From Desulfitobacterium sp. (GTDB taxonomy: Bacteria; Bacillota; Desulfitobacteriia; Desulfitobacteriales; Desulfitobacteriaceae): a DNA stretch of 8,111 nucleotides. A program made the position numbers and the translations under genes. This document shows, one piece after another, positions 1 to 4,941 of the stretch; positions within the stretch are counted from its first letter, which is position 1, and every line of letters begins with the position of its first letter. Below the pieces are notes generated by a model. The model saw only the letters and a list, made by a program, of their open reading frames with translations, was not told where the DNA came from and ran no database searches. Location of the stretch: positions 1-8,111 of the forward strand of contig JAAZLD010000176.1 of the NCBI GenBank assembly GCA_012799495.1. The letters are read 5' to 3'.

Positions 1-41
1 AAAAGTAAGAAAACCCCTCACTTCCTTAGGGACAAGCTTTC

Positions 42-70
42 TTGCAAGATAAAGACCACTATGTTATTAT
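42..70 (+). promoter_or_regulatory. Sigma-A-type promoter for the DUF2007-accD-accA operon
   Basis: TTGCAA (42-47) and TATTAT (65-70) are separated by exactly 17 bases, a good housekeeping-type promoter. Transcription would start near 77, leaving a leader of about 90 bases before the first gene. The -35 lies inside the small palindrome CTTGCAAG (41-48). I see no convincing FapR- or FabT-type operator in the leader, so how the operon is controlled cannot be read from this sequence. Confidence 0.6.
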
Positions 71-166
71 GAAAATTGTTAGCTGGTCTCAATTCAATCA
101 AAAAATTTGGACATATCCGGAAAGCTTCAGGGTATGTTTATCTTTTTTGAACAAGGAGGATTGGAC

Positions 167-367
167 ATGTGGACGGTCATCTACATTACACCGAATAAAA
201 TAATCGCCGAAAAATATAAACAAGCTTTAAGTGATGAAGGAATGTTAGTACAGCTGCGTCCTATAGGTTCAGCTCGTCTTGGGGATCATGCCTCTGTAGA
301 GATCCTAGTTCCTGAATCCGAAGCAGAAGAAGCTCATGAAATCATCACTGGCTTAATGGGGAGTTAA
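167..367 (+). CDS. Small DUF2007-like protein upstream of accD
   Basis: This encodes a 66-residue soluble protein with no signal peptide or membrane segment. It opens with a beta strand (WTVIYITPN), followed by a helix (KIIAEKYKQALSDEG), a second strand pair (MLVQLRPIG), and a final strand-helix (VEILVPESEAEEAHEIITGL). This beta-alpha-beta pattern, with the 'V-LVPE-EAEEA' ending, is what DUF2007 (putative signal-transducing, ferredoxin-like fold) proteins look like. The ATG at 167 is chosen because AGGAGG (154-159) lies 7 bases upstream; the frame is open further upstream from a TTG at 107, but that start has no comparable site. The accD start lies 2 bases after the stop, so the two are almost certainly co-transcribed and perhaps translationally coupled. 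Its function is unknown; a link to acetyl-CoA carboxylase is inferred from position only. Confidence 0.85.
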   Translation: MWTVIYITPNKIIAEKYKQALSDEGMLVQLRPIGSARLGDHASVEILVPESEAEEAHEIITGLMGS

Positions 368-369
368 TA

Positions 370-1284
370 ATGCTTAATAATATATTTCGTAAAAAACGTA
401 AATACGCAACAGTTAGCTCCTACCAGCCAAAAACTACAGAAGCCCAAGAGATAGCTAACACTTCCCTGGAAAGTACTTCCCGTTTACCAGATGGGCTTTG
501 GGTAAAGTGTCCAAAGTGTGGGGAAGCACTGTTTAAAAAAGACTTAGTAGAAAATCTAAGAGTATGTACTTATTGTCAATACCACTTCCGTATCCCTGCT
601 CGGGAGAGATTAGAACATTTGGTGGATCCTGGAACTTTTGAAGAGTGGGATAGAGACTTAAAGACTGTCAATCCTTTAGACTTTCCAGAATATGAAGAGA
701 AACTAGCGGAAGCCTCTGAAAAATCTGATGTTTCAGAGGCTGTCCTTACAGGGAAAGGAGAAATTTCTGGTTTCCCTGTGGTCTTGGCCATTAATGATGC
801 TGACTTCATGATGGGAAGTATGGGATCTGTAGCTGGGGAGAAAATAGCCCGGGCTGTAGAAAGGGCTATCCAGCTCCGGTATCCGGTAGTAATATTCTCC
901 ACATCAGGGGGAGCGCGGATGCAAGAGGGGATCCTTTCCCTTTACCAAATGGCTAAAACCAGTGGAGCTTTGGGCAAACTAGCCCAGGAGAGACTTTTGT
1001 ATATTTCCGTTTTAACAGACCCTACTTTTGGAGGGGTAACGGCTAGTTATGCTTCCTTAGGGGATATTCAGATTGCCGAGCCGGGAGCCTTGATCGGCTT
1101 TACAGGACCTCGGGTAATTCGACAAACTATGAGAAAGGAATTACCTTCAGGAGCTCAAACAGCCGAGTTTAACCAGGACCACGGTCAGATCGATATGGTG
1201 GTTCAACGTGCTGAGATACCTCAAGTTTTAGCACGCTTATTACGTGTACACCAGGAAGGGGCGAAATATGGCTCAGTACTTTGA
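370..1284 (+). CDS. accD: Acetyl-CoA carboxylase carboxyltransferase subunit beta
   Basis: AccD pairs with AccA as the cytoplasmic carboxyltransferase that moves CO2 from carboxybiotin to acetyl-CoA, giving malonyl-CoA for fatty acid synthesis. The 304-residue length is usual for bacterial AccD. A basic N-terminal tail (RKKRK, 7-11) precedes the four-cysteine zinc ribbon typical of the family: C47-P-K-C50 and C66-T-Y-C69. The crotonase-like carboxyltransferase domain follows, with MGSMGSVAGEKI, STSGGARMQEG (about 177-187), TDPTFGGVTASYA and IAEPGALIGFTGPRVI, all hallmark AccD segments. Shine-Dalgarno GGGGAG (358-363) sits 6 bases before the ATG. The 3' end overlaps accA by 17 bases, consistent with balanced synthesis of the two subunits. 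No key residue appears to be missing. Confidence 0.97.
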   Translation: MLNNIFRKKRKYATVSSYQPKTTEAQEIANTSLESTSRLPDGLWVKCPKCGEALFKKDLVENLRVCTYCQYHFRIPARERLEHLVDPGTFEEWDRDLKTVNPLDFPEYEEKLAEASEKSDVSEAVLTGKGEISGFPVVLAINDADFMMGSMGSVAGEKIARAVERAIQLRYPVVIFSTSGGARMQEGILSLYQMAKTSGALGKLAQERLLYISVLTDPTFGGVTASYASLGDIQIAEPGALIGFTGPRVIRQTMRKELPSGAQTAEFNQDHGQIDMVVQRAEIPQVLARLLRVHQEGAKYGSVL

Positions 1285-2221
1285 TTTTGAGAAGCCATTA
1301 TTGGAGCTAGAAGAAAAAATCGCCGAATTAAAACAATTTTCTCAGGAAAAGGAGATCGACCTTTCACCGGAGATATATAAGCTTATGCGCCGCCTAGTTC
1401 GTCTCCGTAAGGAGATCTATAGTAATTTGGAGCCTTGGCACAAAGTACAGATCGCTCGTCATATGGAGCGGCCGAATTTCCATGATTATGCCCCCTTACT
1501 CTTTGAAGATTTTATCGAATTAAAAGGAGATAGGCTTTATCGAGATGATTCGGCTATTGCGGGAGGAATCGCTATATTTCAGGGGACTCCCGTAACGGTA
1601 GTTTCTCATGTTAAAGGGAAAGACACCAAGGAGAATATCAAACGAAATTTTGGGATGCCTCATCCTGAAGGATATCGTAAAGCTTTAAGACTCATGGATC
1701 AGGCCGAAAAGTTCCGGCGTCCTATTCTAACCTTTATTGACACTCCGGGGGCAGCTTGTGATCTAGGAGCTGAAGAACGAGGTCAGGGAGAGGCAATTGC
1801 CCGTTGCCTGCAGAGTATGTCCCAATACACTGTACCCATAATCTGTACTGTGATTGGTGAAGGAGGAAGTGGTGGTGCTTTAGCTCTTGGAGTAGGGAAC
1901 ACCCTACTTATGCTAGAACACTCTTTCTATTCTGTGATTGCACCGGAAAGCTGTGCCTCCATCCTTTGGAAAGATCCCAGTAAAGCTAAAGAAGCAGCCT
2001 CAGCTCTGAAATTCACTGCCCAGGATCTTCTCGAACTAGGGATCGCAGACGGAATCATCCCAGAGCCCCTGGGGGGAGCTCATAGGAATGTGAAGAAAAC
2101 AGCTGAAGGAATATCCAGTGCCATTGCCCAAGCCTTAGAGGAACTCCAGGATCATTCCCCTGAAGCACTTCAAACTACACGCTACGAAAAACTACGCAAC
2201 TTCGGCACCATTGGAACCTAG
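1268..2221 (+). CDS. accA: Acetyl-CoA carboxylase carboxyltransferase subunit alpha
   Basis: AccA is the partner of AccD in the alpha2-beta2 carboxyltransferase and supplies part of the acetyl-CoA/carboxybiotin site. At 317 residues it has normal family length. The N-terminal helical segment (FEKPLLELEEKIAELKQF) and IYSNLEPWHKVQIARHMERP are typical AccA. So are GDRLYRDDSAIAGGIA, the FIDTPGAACDLGAEERGQ loop (IDTPGA at 157-162) and the glycine-rich GEGGSGGALALG (from about 197), whose backbone amides are thought to form an oxyanion site. I chose the ATG at 1268, giving MAQYFDFEKP, because AGGAAGGGG (1253-1261) lies 6 bases upstream. The in-frame ATG at 1244 would add 8 unusual residues and lacks a good site. 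It overlaps accD, and no accB or accC is present here. A run of hairpin repeats begins one base after the stop. Confidence 0.96.
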   Translation: MAQYFDFEKPLLELEEKIAELKQFSQEKEIDLSPEIYKLMRRLVRLRKEIYSNLEPWHKVQIARHMERPNFHDYAPLLFEDFIELKGDRLYRDDSAIAGGIAIFQGTPVTVVSHVKGKDTKENIKRNFGMPHPEGYRKALRLMDQAEKFRRPILTFIDTPGAACDLGAEERGQGEAIARCLQSMSQYTVPIICTVIGEGGSGGALALGVGNTLLMLEHSFYSVIAPESCASILWKDPSKAKEAASALKFTAQDLLELGIADGIIPEPLGGAHRNVKKTAEGISSAIAQALEELQDHSPEALQTTRYEKLRNFGTIGT

Positions 2222-2222
2222 C

Positions 2223-2326
2223 GTGCCACGGGGACAGGCTAAATGGCCCACTTGGTGCCACGGGGGTGCCACGGGGACAGGTCAAAATGGCTCACTGGTG
2301 CCACAGGGACAGGTCAAATGGCTCAC
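2223..2326 (+). repeat. Cluster of three REP-like GTGCCAC...TGGCTCAC hairpin repeats
   Basis: Three 29-30 base units lie head-to-tail at 2223-2251, 2266-2295 and 2298-2326. A truncated 11-base copy (GTGCCACGGGG, 2255-2265) comes directly before the second unit. In each unit GTGCCA at the 5' end can pair with TGG and CAC at the 3' end, leaving a 2-base CT or CC bulge and a 15-16 base loop that contains GGGACAGG. Pairing positions are invariant, and changes fall in the loop or bulge. The imperfect hairpin with a fixed head resembles REP sequences mobilised by Y1-type (IS200-like/RAYT) transposases. That relationship is inferred, since no transposase is present. The small ORF across these repeats has no gene-like features. 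Confidence 0.8.
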
Positions 2327-2345
2327 TTGAGGTGCACTTGCTTGT

Positions 2346-2375
2346 GTGCCAAAGTGCCGGGTTATACGGGCTCAC
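2346..2375 (+). repeat. Possible degenerate copy of the GTGCC...GGCTCAC repeat
   Basis: A 30-base stretch begins GTGCC and ends GGGCTCAC, the same length and end pairing as the intact units upstream, but its loop no longer contains GGGACAGG. GTG-CC can still pair with GG-CAC around a CT bulge. It may be a decayed member of the family, or chance similarity next to a real cluster. Confidence 0.35.
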
Positions 2376-2423
2376 CGATGCTAGTATATGCTTGAGGCCA
2401 GGTAAGTTGGCCCTTAACTCCTT

Positions 2424-2455
2424 AACTTCAGATAAACTACTTGAACTTTAGATAA
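2424..2455 (+). repeat. 12-bp direct repeat AACTTYAGATAA, 20-bp period
   Basis: AACTTCAGATAA (2424-2435) recurs as AACTTTAGATAA (2444-2455), 11 of 12 bases identical and 20 bases apart start to start. The pair lies just upstream of the inverted repeat and promoter of the Xre-type regulator. It could be a protein-binding pair or a small local duplication. Confidence 0.4.
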
Positions 2456-2465
2456 CGATTTTCTT

Positions 2466-2507
2466 AGACGAAATAGATGTAAAAGAAGTTTGACATCTAT
2501 TTCGTCT
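2466..2507. promoter_or_regulatory. Perfect 15-bp inverted repeat overlapping the regulator promoter
   Basis: AGACGAAATAGATGT (2466-2480) and its exact complement ACATCTATTTCGTCT (2493-2507) flank a 12-base centre. The right arm covers the end of the TTGACA -35 element and most of the spacer of the promoter at 2490-2518. This is where a repressor site would be expected. As RNA the same sequence would form a hairpin followed by TTTATTTAT, so it might also weakly end transcription coming from accA. No other terminator is visible after accA. The stem is A/T-rich and the T run is interrupted, so the operator reading is preferred. Confidence 0.6.
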
Positions 2508-2518
2508 TTATTTATAAT
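2490..2518 (+). promoter_or_regulatory. Consensus sigma-A promoter for the Xre regulator module
   Basis: TTGACA (2490-2495) and TATAAT (2513-2518) are separated by exactly 17 bases, a full match to the sigma-A consensus. Start of transcription is expected near 2525, giving an untranslated leader of about 148 bases before the regulator gene. A consensus promoter overlapped by an inverted repeat suggests strong expression held down by a repressor, possibly the encoded regulator itself. Confidence 0.75.
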
Positions 2519-2549
2519 AGGGGTGTAAAATGAGTTTGACACATCTTAG

Positions 2550-2637
2550 TGTTCTGATTTTCGTAAAGATATTCTGGAGGATTTATTTGATGTTCTGTAG
2601 GATCATTAAATGTTCTCGAAAAAGTGTAATTGTTATG
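2550..2637 (+). repeat. Five phased TGTTCTG-like heptamers with 20-21 bp period
   Basis: TGTTCTG (2550), TATTCTG (2570), TGTTCTG (2591), TGTTCTC (2611) and TGTTATG (2631) start 20, 21, 20 and 20 bases apart, close to two helical turns. The second and third units also share a longer core, TTCTG-AGGAT--ATT. All lie in the leader between the promoter and the Xre-type gene. The arrangement resembles iterons or a cooperative operator array, with every site on the same DNA face. This is pattern recognition only; chance cannot be excluded in A/T-rich DNA. Confidence 0.45.
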
Positions 2638-2672
2638 ATACTTTACAAGCTGGAATATGAGGTGCTATAAAA

Positions 2673-2873
2673 ATGCGAAATAAGATCAAAGAGTATCGAG
2701 AAAAGAAAGGTATTTCCCAGGGAGAATTAGCAGAATTATGTAATGTTAGTAGACAGACCGTTAACGCCATAGAAAATAACAAATACGATCCTAGCTTACA
2801 GTTAGCCTTTAGCCTTGCTAAAAATTTAGGAGTCAAAGTAGATCATTTATTTATCTATGAGGAGGAGAAATAA
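2673..2873 (+). CDS. Xre/Cro-family small helix-turn-helix regulator
   Basis: This 66-residue protein consists of little more than one HTH_3 (Xre/Cro) DNA-binding domain. The helix-turn-helix is clear: ISQGELAELCNVS (14-26), then the recognition helix RQTVNAIENNKYDPS (27-41). The conserved LGV-VDHLFIYEE end is typical of the short PvuII-C/YozG-like regulators found beside small membrane-protein genes in Firmicutes. GAGGTG (2659-2664) lies 8 bases before the ATG. It is preceded by a consensus promoter, an inverted repeat and phased heptamers, so autoregulation is likely but inferred. A Shine-Dalgarno for the next gene (GGAGGAG, 2861-2867) lies inside its 3' end, with only one base between its stop and the next ATG. 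That makes the two genes one operon. No toxin-like protein is visible, so this is not clearly a toxin-antitoxin pair. Confidence 0.9.
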   Translation: MRNKIKEYREKKGISQGELAELCNVSRQTVNAIENNKYDPSLQLAFSLAKNLGVKVDHLFIYEEEK

Positions 2874-2874
2874 T

Positions 2875-3111
2875 ATGAGTAGAAGGAAACTAGGAGCACT
2901 AATATTTGGAGCTGCTACCCTTATAGTGATTGCTTTTTCAGCTTACAAGGCTCTTATGGGCCAAGAAATTGGCTTTAATGAAATTGCCGCTATAGGAATA
3001 TTATTGATGATTTTTTTATCAGCAATAACTTGGGGAAATAGAGAAGAAAAAGAAGGGATCTACCAGGATGAAGAGCTTGGCCAAGAGATTACTGAGAAAA
3101 GCTCGAAATAA
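2875..3111 (+). CDS. N-terminal half of a small membrane protein, cut short by a frameshift
   Basis: The open frame gives 78 residues with two hydrophobic helices, about 6-25 (LGALIFGAATLIVIAFSAY) and 37-53 (IAAIGILLMIFLSAITW), then a charged cytosolic-type segment ending EELGQEITEKSSK. It stops at TAA 3109-3111. Re-reading from 3108, one base back, continues smoothly as ISYYILIF and on through two further helices to 3266. A single lost A in the AAA run at 3106-3108 would explain this. The intact protein would be about 130 residues with four helices, a build seen in uncharacterised proteins (DUF2178-like) encoded next to short Xre regulators. The ATG at 2875 is preferred because GGAGGAG lies 7 bases upstream; the ATG at 2857 overlaps that site. 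The function is unknown. The break may be real, a base-call error in an A run, or less likely programmed -1 frameshifting. Confidence 0.7.
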   Translation: MSRRKLGALIFGAATLIVIAFSAYKALMGQEIGFNEIAAIGILLMIFLSAITWGNREEKEGIYQDEELGQEITEKSSK

Positions 3112-3266
3112 GCTATTATATTTTAATATTTTGTATTTTATTAGCTGTGGCTTGTGACAAAATGATTCATGGTACAGTTAATATATTTTTACTCCTGGTA
3201 TTAGCTTTAGCCATGATAATCTTGCCTTTGGTTGAGTTTTTCATGGTGAGAAAGTATCGAACTTAA
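3108..3266 (+). pseudogene. Orphaned C-terminal half of the same membrane protein (-1 frame)
   Basis: From 3108 this frame encodes 52 residues: two hydrophobic helices (ISYYILIFCILLAVAC and VNIFLLLVLALAMIILPLVEFFM) and a basic end, VRKYRT, stopping at TAA 3264-3266. There is no in-frame start with a ribosome binding site at its head; the first ATG, at 3162, would remove a whole helix. The sequence joins naturally to EKSSK of the preceding frame. It is best read as the second half of one gene spanning 2875-3266 with a single-base deletion. Confidence 0.65.
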
Positions 3267-3373
3267 TGGATAATATCATCCAACACATAAGGCTTTTAAT
3301 TATAAAGAAATTTCAAGGATGCTGAATAGGAGAGAATTTAAAGAAGGTTATTTATTTGCAAAAATCTTAGTGT

Positions 3374-3402
3374 GTGCCATGGGGACAGGCAAAGTGGCTC
3401 AC
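3374..3402 (+). repeat. Single dispersed copy of the GTGCCA...TGGCTCAC repeat
   Basis: This 29-base unit starts GTGCCATGGGGACAGG and ends TGGCTCAC, with the same pairing arms and CT bulge as the cluster at 2223-2326. Its differences from that cluster are all in the loop. It lies in the same orientation on the far side of the Xre/membrane module, so the module is bracketed by members of this repeat family. The stretch 3267-3373 before it shows nothing I can recognise. Confidence 0.75.
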
Positions 3403-3450
3403 AGTTCTACGGTGACAATAGCACAGAACAACAATAGAGCATATTAACTC

Positions 3451-3480
3451 TTGACAGTATTGAAATTATTATGCTATTAT
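3451..3480 (+). promoter_or_regulatory. Promoter of the tRNA-Leu gene
   Basis: TTGACA (3451-3456) and TATTAT (3475-3480) have an 18-base spacer. Transcription would start near 3487, about 44 bases before the mature tRNA 5' end, which leaves a normal leader for RNase P to remove. Confidence 0.65.
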
Positions 3481-3530
3481 AACTAAGTCATCATTTATGA
3501 ATTGGTGATAAAATTTAATCAAAGCTTCTT

Positions 3531-3617
3531 GCCGGTGTGATGGAATTGGCAGACGTGCGGGACTCAAAATCCCGTGGTGGCAACACCGTGTCGGTTCGAC
3601 CCCGACCACCGGCACCA
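3531..3617 (+). tRNA. tRNA-Leu, anticodon CAA (reads UUG)
   Basis: An 87-base class II tRNA. The acceptor stem is GCCGGTG (3531-3537) with CACCGGC (3607-3613), followed by discriminator A and an encoded CCA (3615-3617). The anticodon stem CGGGA/TCCCG closes the loop CTCAAAA, which gives anticodon CAA. The long variable arm GGTG-GCAA-CACC marks a leucine-type tRNA. The T arm is GTCGG-TTCGACC-CCGAC, fully paired. The gene stands alone with its own promoter and terminator. No integrase or duplicated 3' end is seen, so there is no sign of its use as an attachment site within this window. Confidence 0.96.
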
Positions 3618-3632
3618 TACTTAGGATATGAG

Positions 3633-3660
3633 CCTATCAGATTTATCTGATAGGTATTTT
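3633..3660 (+). terminator. Intrinsic terminator after tRNA-Leu
   Basis: CCTATCAGA (3633-3641) pairs perfectly with TCTGATAGG (3646-3654) around a 4-base loop, and is followed by TATTTTTGTATCTTTT. It starts 16 bases after the tRNA CCA end and makes the tRNA a single-gene transcription unit. Confidence 0.8.
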
Positions 3661-3892
3661 TGTATCTTTTCCTTTCCCTCGTCCCCTCTTTTCCTCATCA
3701 ATGTTAGAGAAAGTTATTTCTAGTTATATAAAAGTTGGCTCTTTTTTATCCACGGGGTTCAATACACACCATTTTAAATGAGATTTTAAACATAGTTGTT
3801 ATTTCATTAGACTTAATATAATATCGTTAGTACATGGGTCGTTTGGAATAATGGTTGATATAGGTAGCCTGGTGTAATTGTTTTACATTCTA

Positions 3893-3907
3893 TTTCTACT
3901 GTAGAAA
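3893..3907. promoter_or_regulatory. 15-base palindrome upstream of the hydrolase gene, possible operator
   Basis: TTTCTAC (3893-3899) and GTAGAAA (3901-3907) form a perfect 7-bp palindrome around a single T, 27 bases before the hydrolase start codon. A dyad here could be a repressor site or a short 5' hairpin. I found no good sigma-A promoter next to it: a TATAAT at 3817-3822 lacks a properly spaced -35 and lies over 110 bases upstream. The rest of 3661-3934 holds a pyrimidine-rich tract and nothing else I recognise. Confidence 0.4.
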
Positions 3908-3934
3908 AGAATATTTTAAGAAAGAGGGAGGACT

Positions 3935-4828
3935 ATGAAGGAAGATTCGGTCAAAACTCTACTATTATCTGATGGGAGATTGTTGGCTTATGAGGAATAC
4001 GGCGATTTGCAGGGATATCCGGTTTTGCTTTTTCACGGAACTCCGGGCAGTAGAATTTATTCTATAGAAGATGATCCTAAGGCAACTGAATTAGGTATTC
4101 GTCTCATAGCTTTTGATCGCCCTGGCTTTGGGGCTTCCGATCCCAAGCCGGATAGGACTCTATTAGACTGGGCAAAAGATATCAATGAGGCGGCTCAGAT
4201 GTTAGGCTTAAAAGAATTTTCCGTATTAGGAGTATCAGGAGGAGGCCCTTATGCAGCAGCCTGTGGGTATGTAGCTCCCCAAGGTCTTAAATCTGTTGCT
4301 TTAGTGGCCAGCAGCATGCCTTTTCAGAATGGAAAGGCTCCCAGCTCAATGGTATTAGTGAATCGCCTGGCTTTTTTCTTAAGTAGAAAAGCTCCTTGGC
4401 TGCTCCGCTATATTATCAATACTCAAATTAAAATGATGGATAAGAATCCCGAAGGTTTTAAAAAATCCCTTAGTAAAGGGAATAAACATCTACCAGAATG
4501 GGATCGGGCTTTATTAGAAAAAGCAGAGGATGTGGAAGTTACTTTTCGTCATATGCGGGAAGCTTATCGCCAAGGGTCCGAGGAGACTATTAGGGAATGT
4601 GTTTTATTATCCCAGTCCTGGAATTTTTCTTTAAAAAGCCTTAAGGTACCTACATATGTATTTCATGGGGAAGCAGATAATATGGCTCCTTTTGAGGTTG
4701 TCCAGAAAGAGATGGCTAATGCCCCTAATTGCCAATTTTTTAGTTACAAAAAGGCTGGCCATTTTATAAGCGATGATGAGGAAATCTGGCAGGAGGTTTT
4801 ATTGACTTTACGAGACGGAAAGAAGTAG
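3935..4828 (+). CDS. Alpha/beta-hydrolase family protein
   Basis: A 297-residue cytosolic alpha/beta-hydrolase with a complete catalytic set. The oxyanion-hole segment is HGTPGSR (34-40), followed by the conserved DRPGFGASDP (61-70). The nucleophile elbow GVSGGGPYA carries Ser101. The acid is likely Asp248 in HGEADNMAPF, and His276 in AGHFISDDE completes the triad. The cap region (about 125-225) is helical and has no diagnostic motif, so the substrate is unknown. Similar proteins are annotated as hydrolases of the proline-iminopeptidase/haloalkane-dehalogenase-like superfamily. The oxyanion HGTPG rather than HGGPG argues against a true proline iminopeptidase. GGGAGG (3926-3931) sits just upstream of the ATG. 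It may head the operon that follows, but there is a gap of about 110 bases before the next gene. Confidence 0.9.
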   Translation: MKEDSVKTLLLSDGRLLAYEEYGDLQGYPVLLFHGTPGSRIYSIEDDPKATELGIRLIAFDRPGFGASDPKPDRTLLDWAKDINEAAQMLGLKEFSVLGVSGGGPYAAACGYVAPQGLKSVALVASSMPFQNGKAPSSMVLVNRLAFFLSRKAPWLLRYIINTQIKMMDKNPEGFKKSLSKGNKHLPEWDRALLEKAEDVEVTFRHMREAYRQGSEETIRECVLLSQSWNFSLKSLKVPTYVFHGEADNMAPFEVVQKEMANAPNCQFFSYKKAGHFISDDEEIWQEVLLTLRDGKK

Positions 4829-4846
4829 AAAAAGAGTAAATAAAGG

Positions 4847-4874
4847 TTACAGCCAAGAGACAATTATCTATAAA
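4847..4874 (+). promoter_or_regulatory. Candidate promoter for the EamA-DUF2974-HD genes
   Basis: TTACAG (4847-4852) and TATAAA (4869-4874) are spaced 16 bases apart in the gap after the hydrolase gene. Transcription would begin near 4881, upstream of both possible transporter starts. It is a weak match. No terminator separates the hydrolase from the transporter, so read-through is equally possible. Confidence 0.35.
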
Positions 4875-4941
4875 TCAAGATATTGATCTAGGTAATAGAG
4901 GTTTTTGATTGGGGTATAGAAATGGAGGGCTTAATTTAGGG

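Noticed and set aside
77..166. Fatty-acid regulator (FapR/FabT) operator or riboswitch in the acc leader
   Set aside because: No dyad matching those operators and no recognisable riboswitch fold could be seen in this 90-base leader.
576..902. 108-codon minus-strand frame inside accD
   Set aside because: It lies wholly opposite a highly conserved gene and has no recognisable features.
2222..2420. CRISPR array
   Set aside because: Repeats are separated by 2-14 bases, not by uniform unique spacers, and there are no cas genes.
2266..2451. 61-codon frame across the repeat cluster
   Set aside because: It is built from GTGCCAC repeat units, has no ribosome binding site and no protein-like composition.
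2633..2836. 67-codon minus-strand frame opposite the Xre-type gene
   Set aside because: It is a shadow of a clear HTH gene and has no ribosome site or recognisable domain.
3068..3157. ATG at 3068 opening a short frame (MKSLAKRLL...) overlapping the membrane-protein gene
   Set aside because: It stops after about 29 codons. The downstream hydrophobic sequence is better explained as the -1-frame continuation of the 2875 gene.
2673..3266. Toxin-antitoxin interpretation of the regulator and membrane-protein pair
   Set aside because: The partner is a multi-helix membrane protein resembling uncharacterised DUF proteins, with no toxin motif; a regulator plus regulated membrane protein is the simpler reading.
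3531..3617. tRNA-Leu as a possible integration site for the Xre island
   Set aside because: No integrase gene and no second copy of the tRNA 3' end are visible in the window; the island lies on the 5' side of the tRNA.
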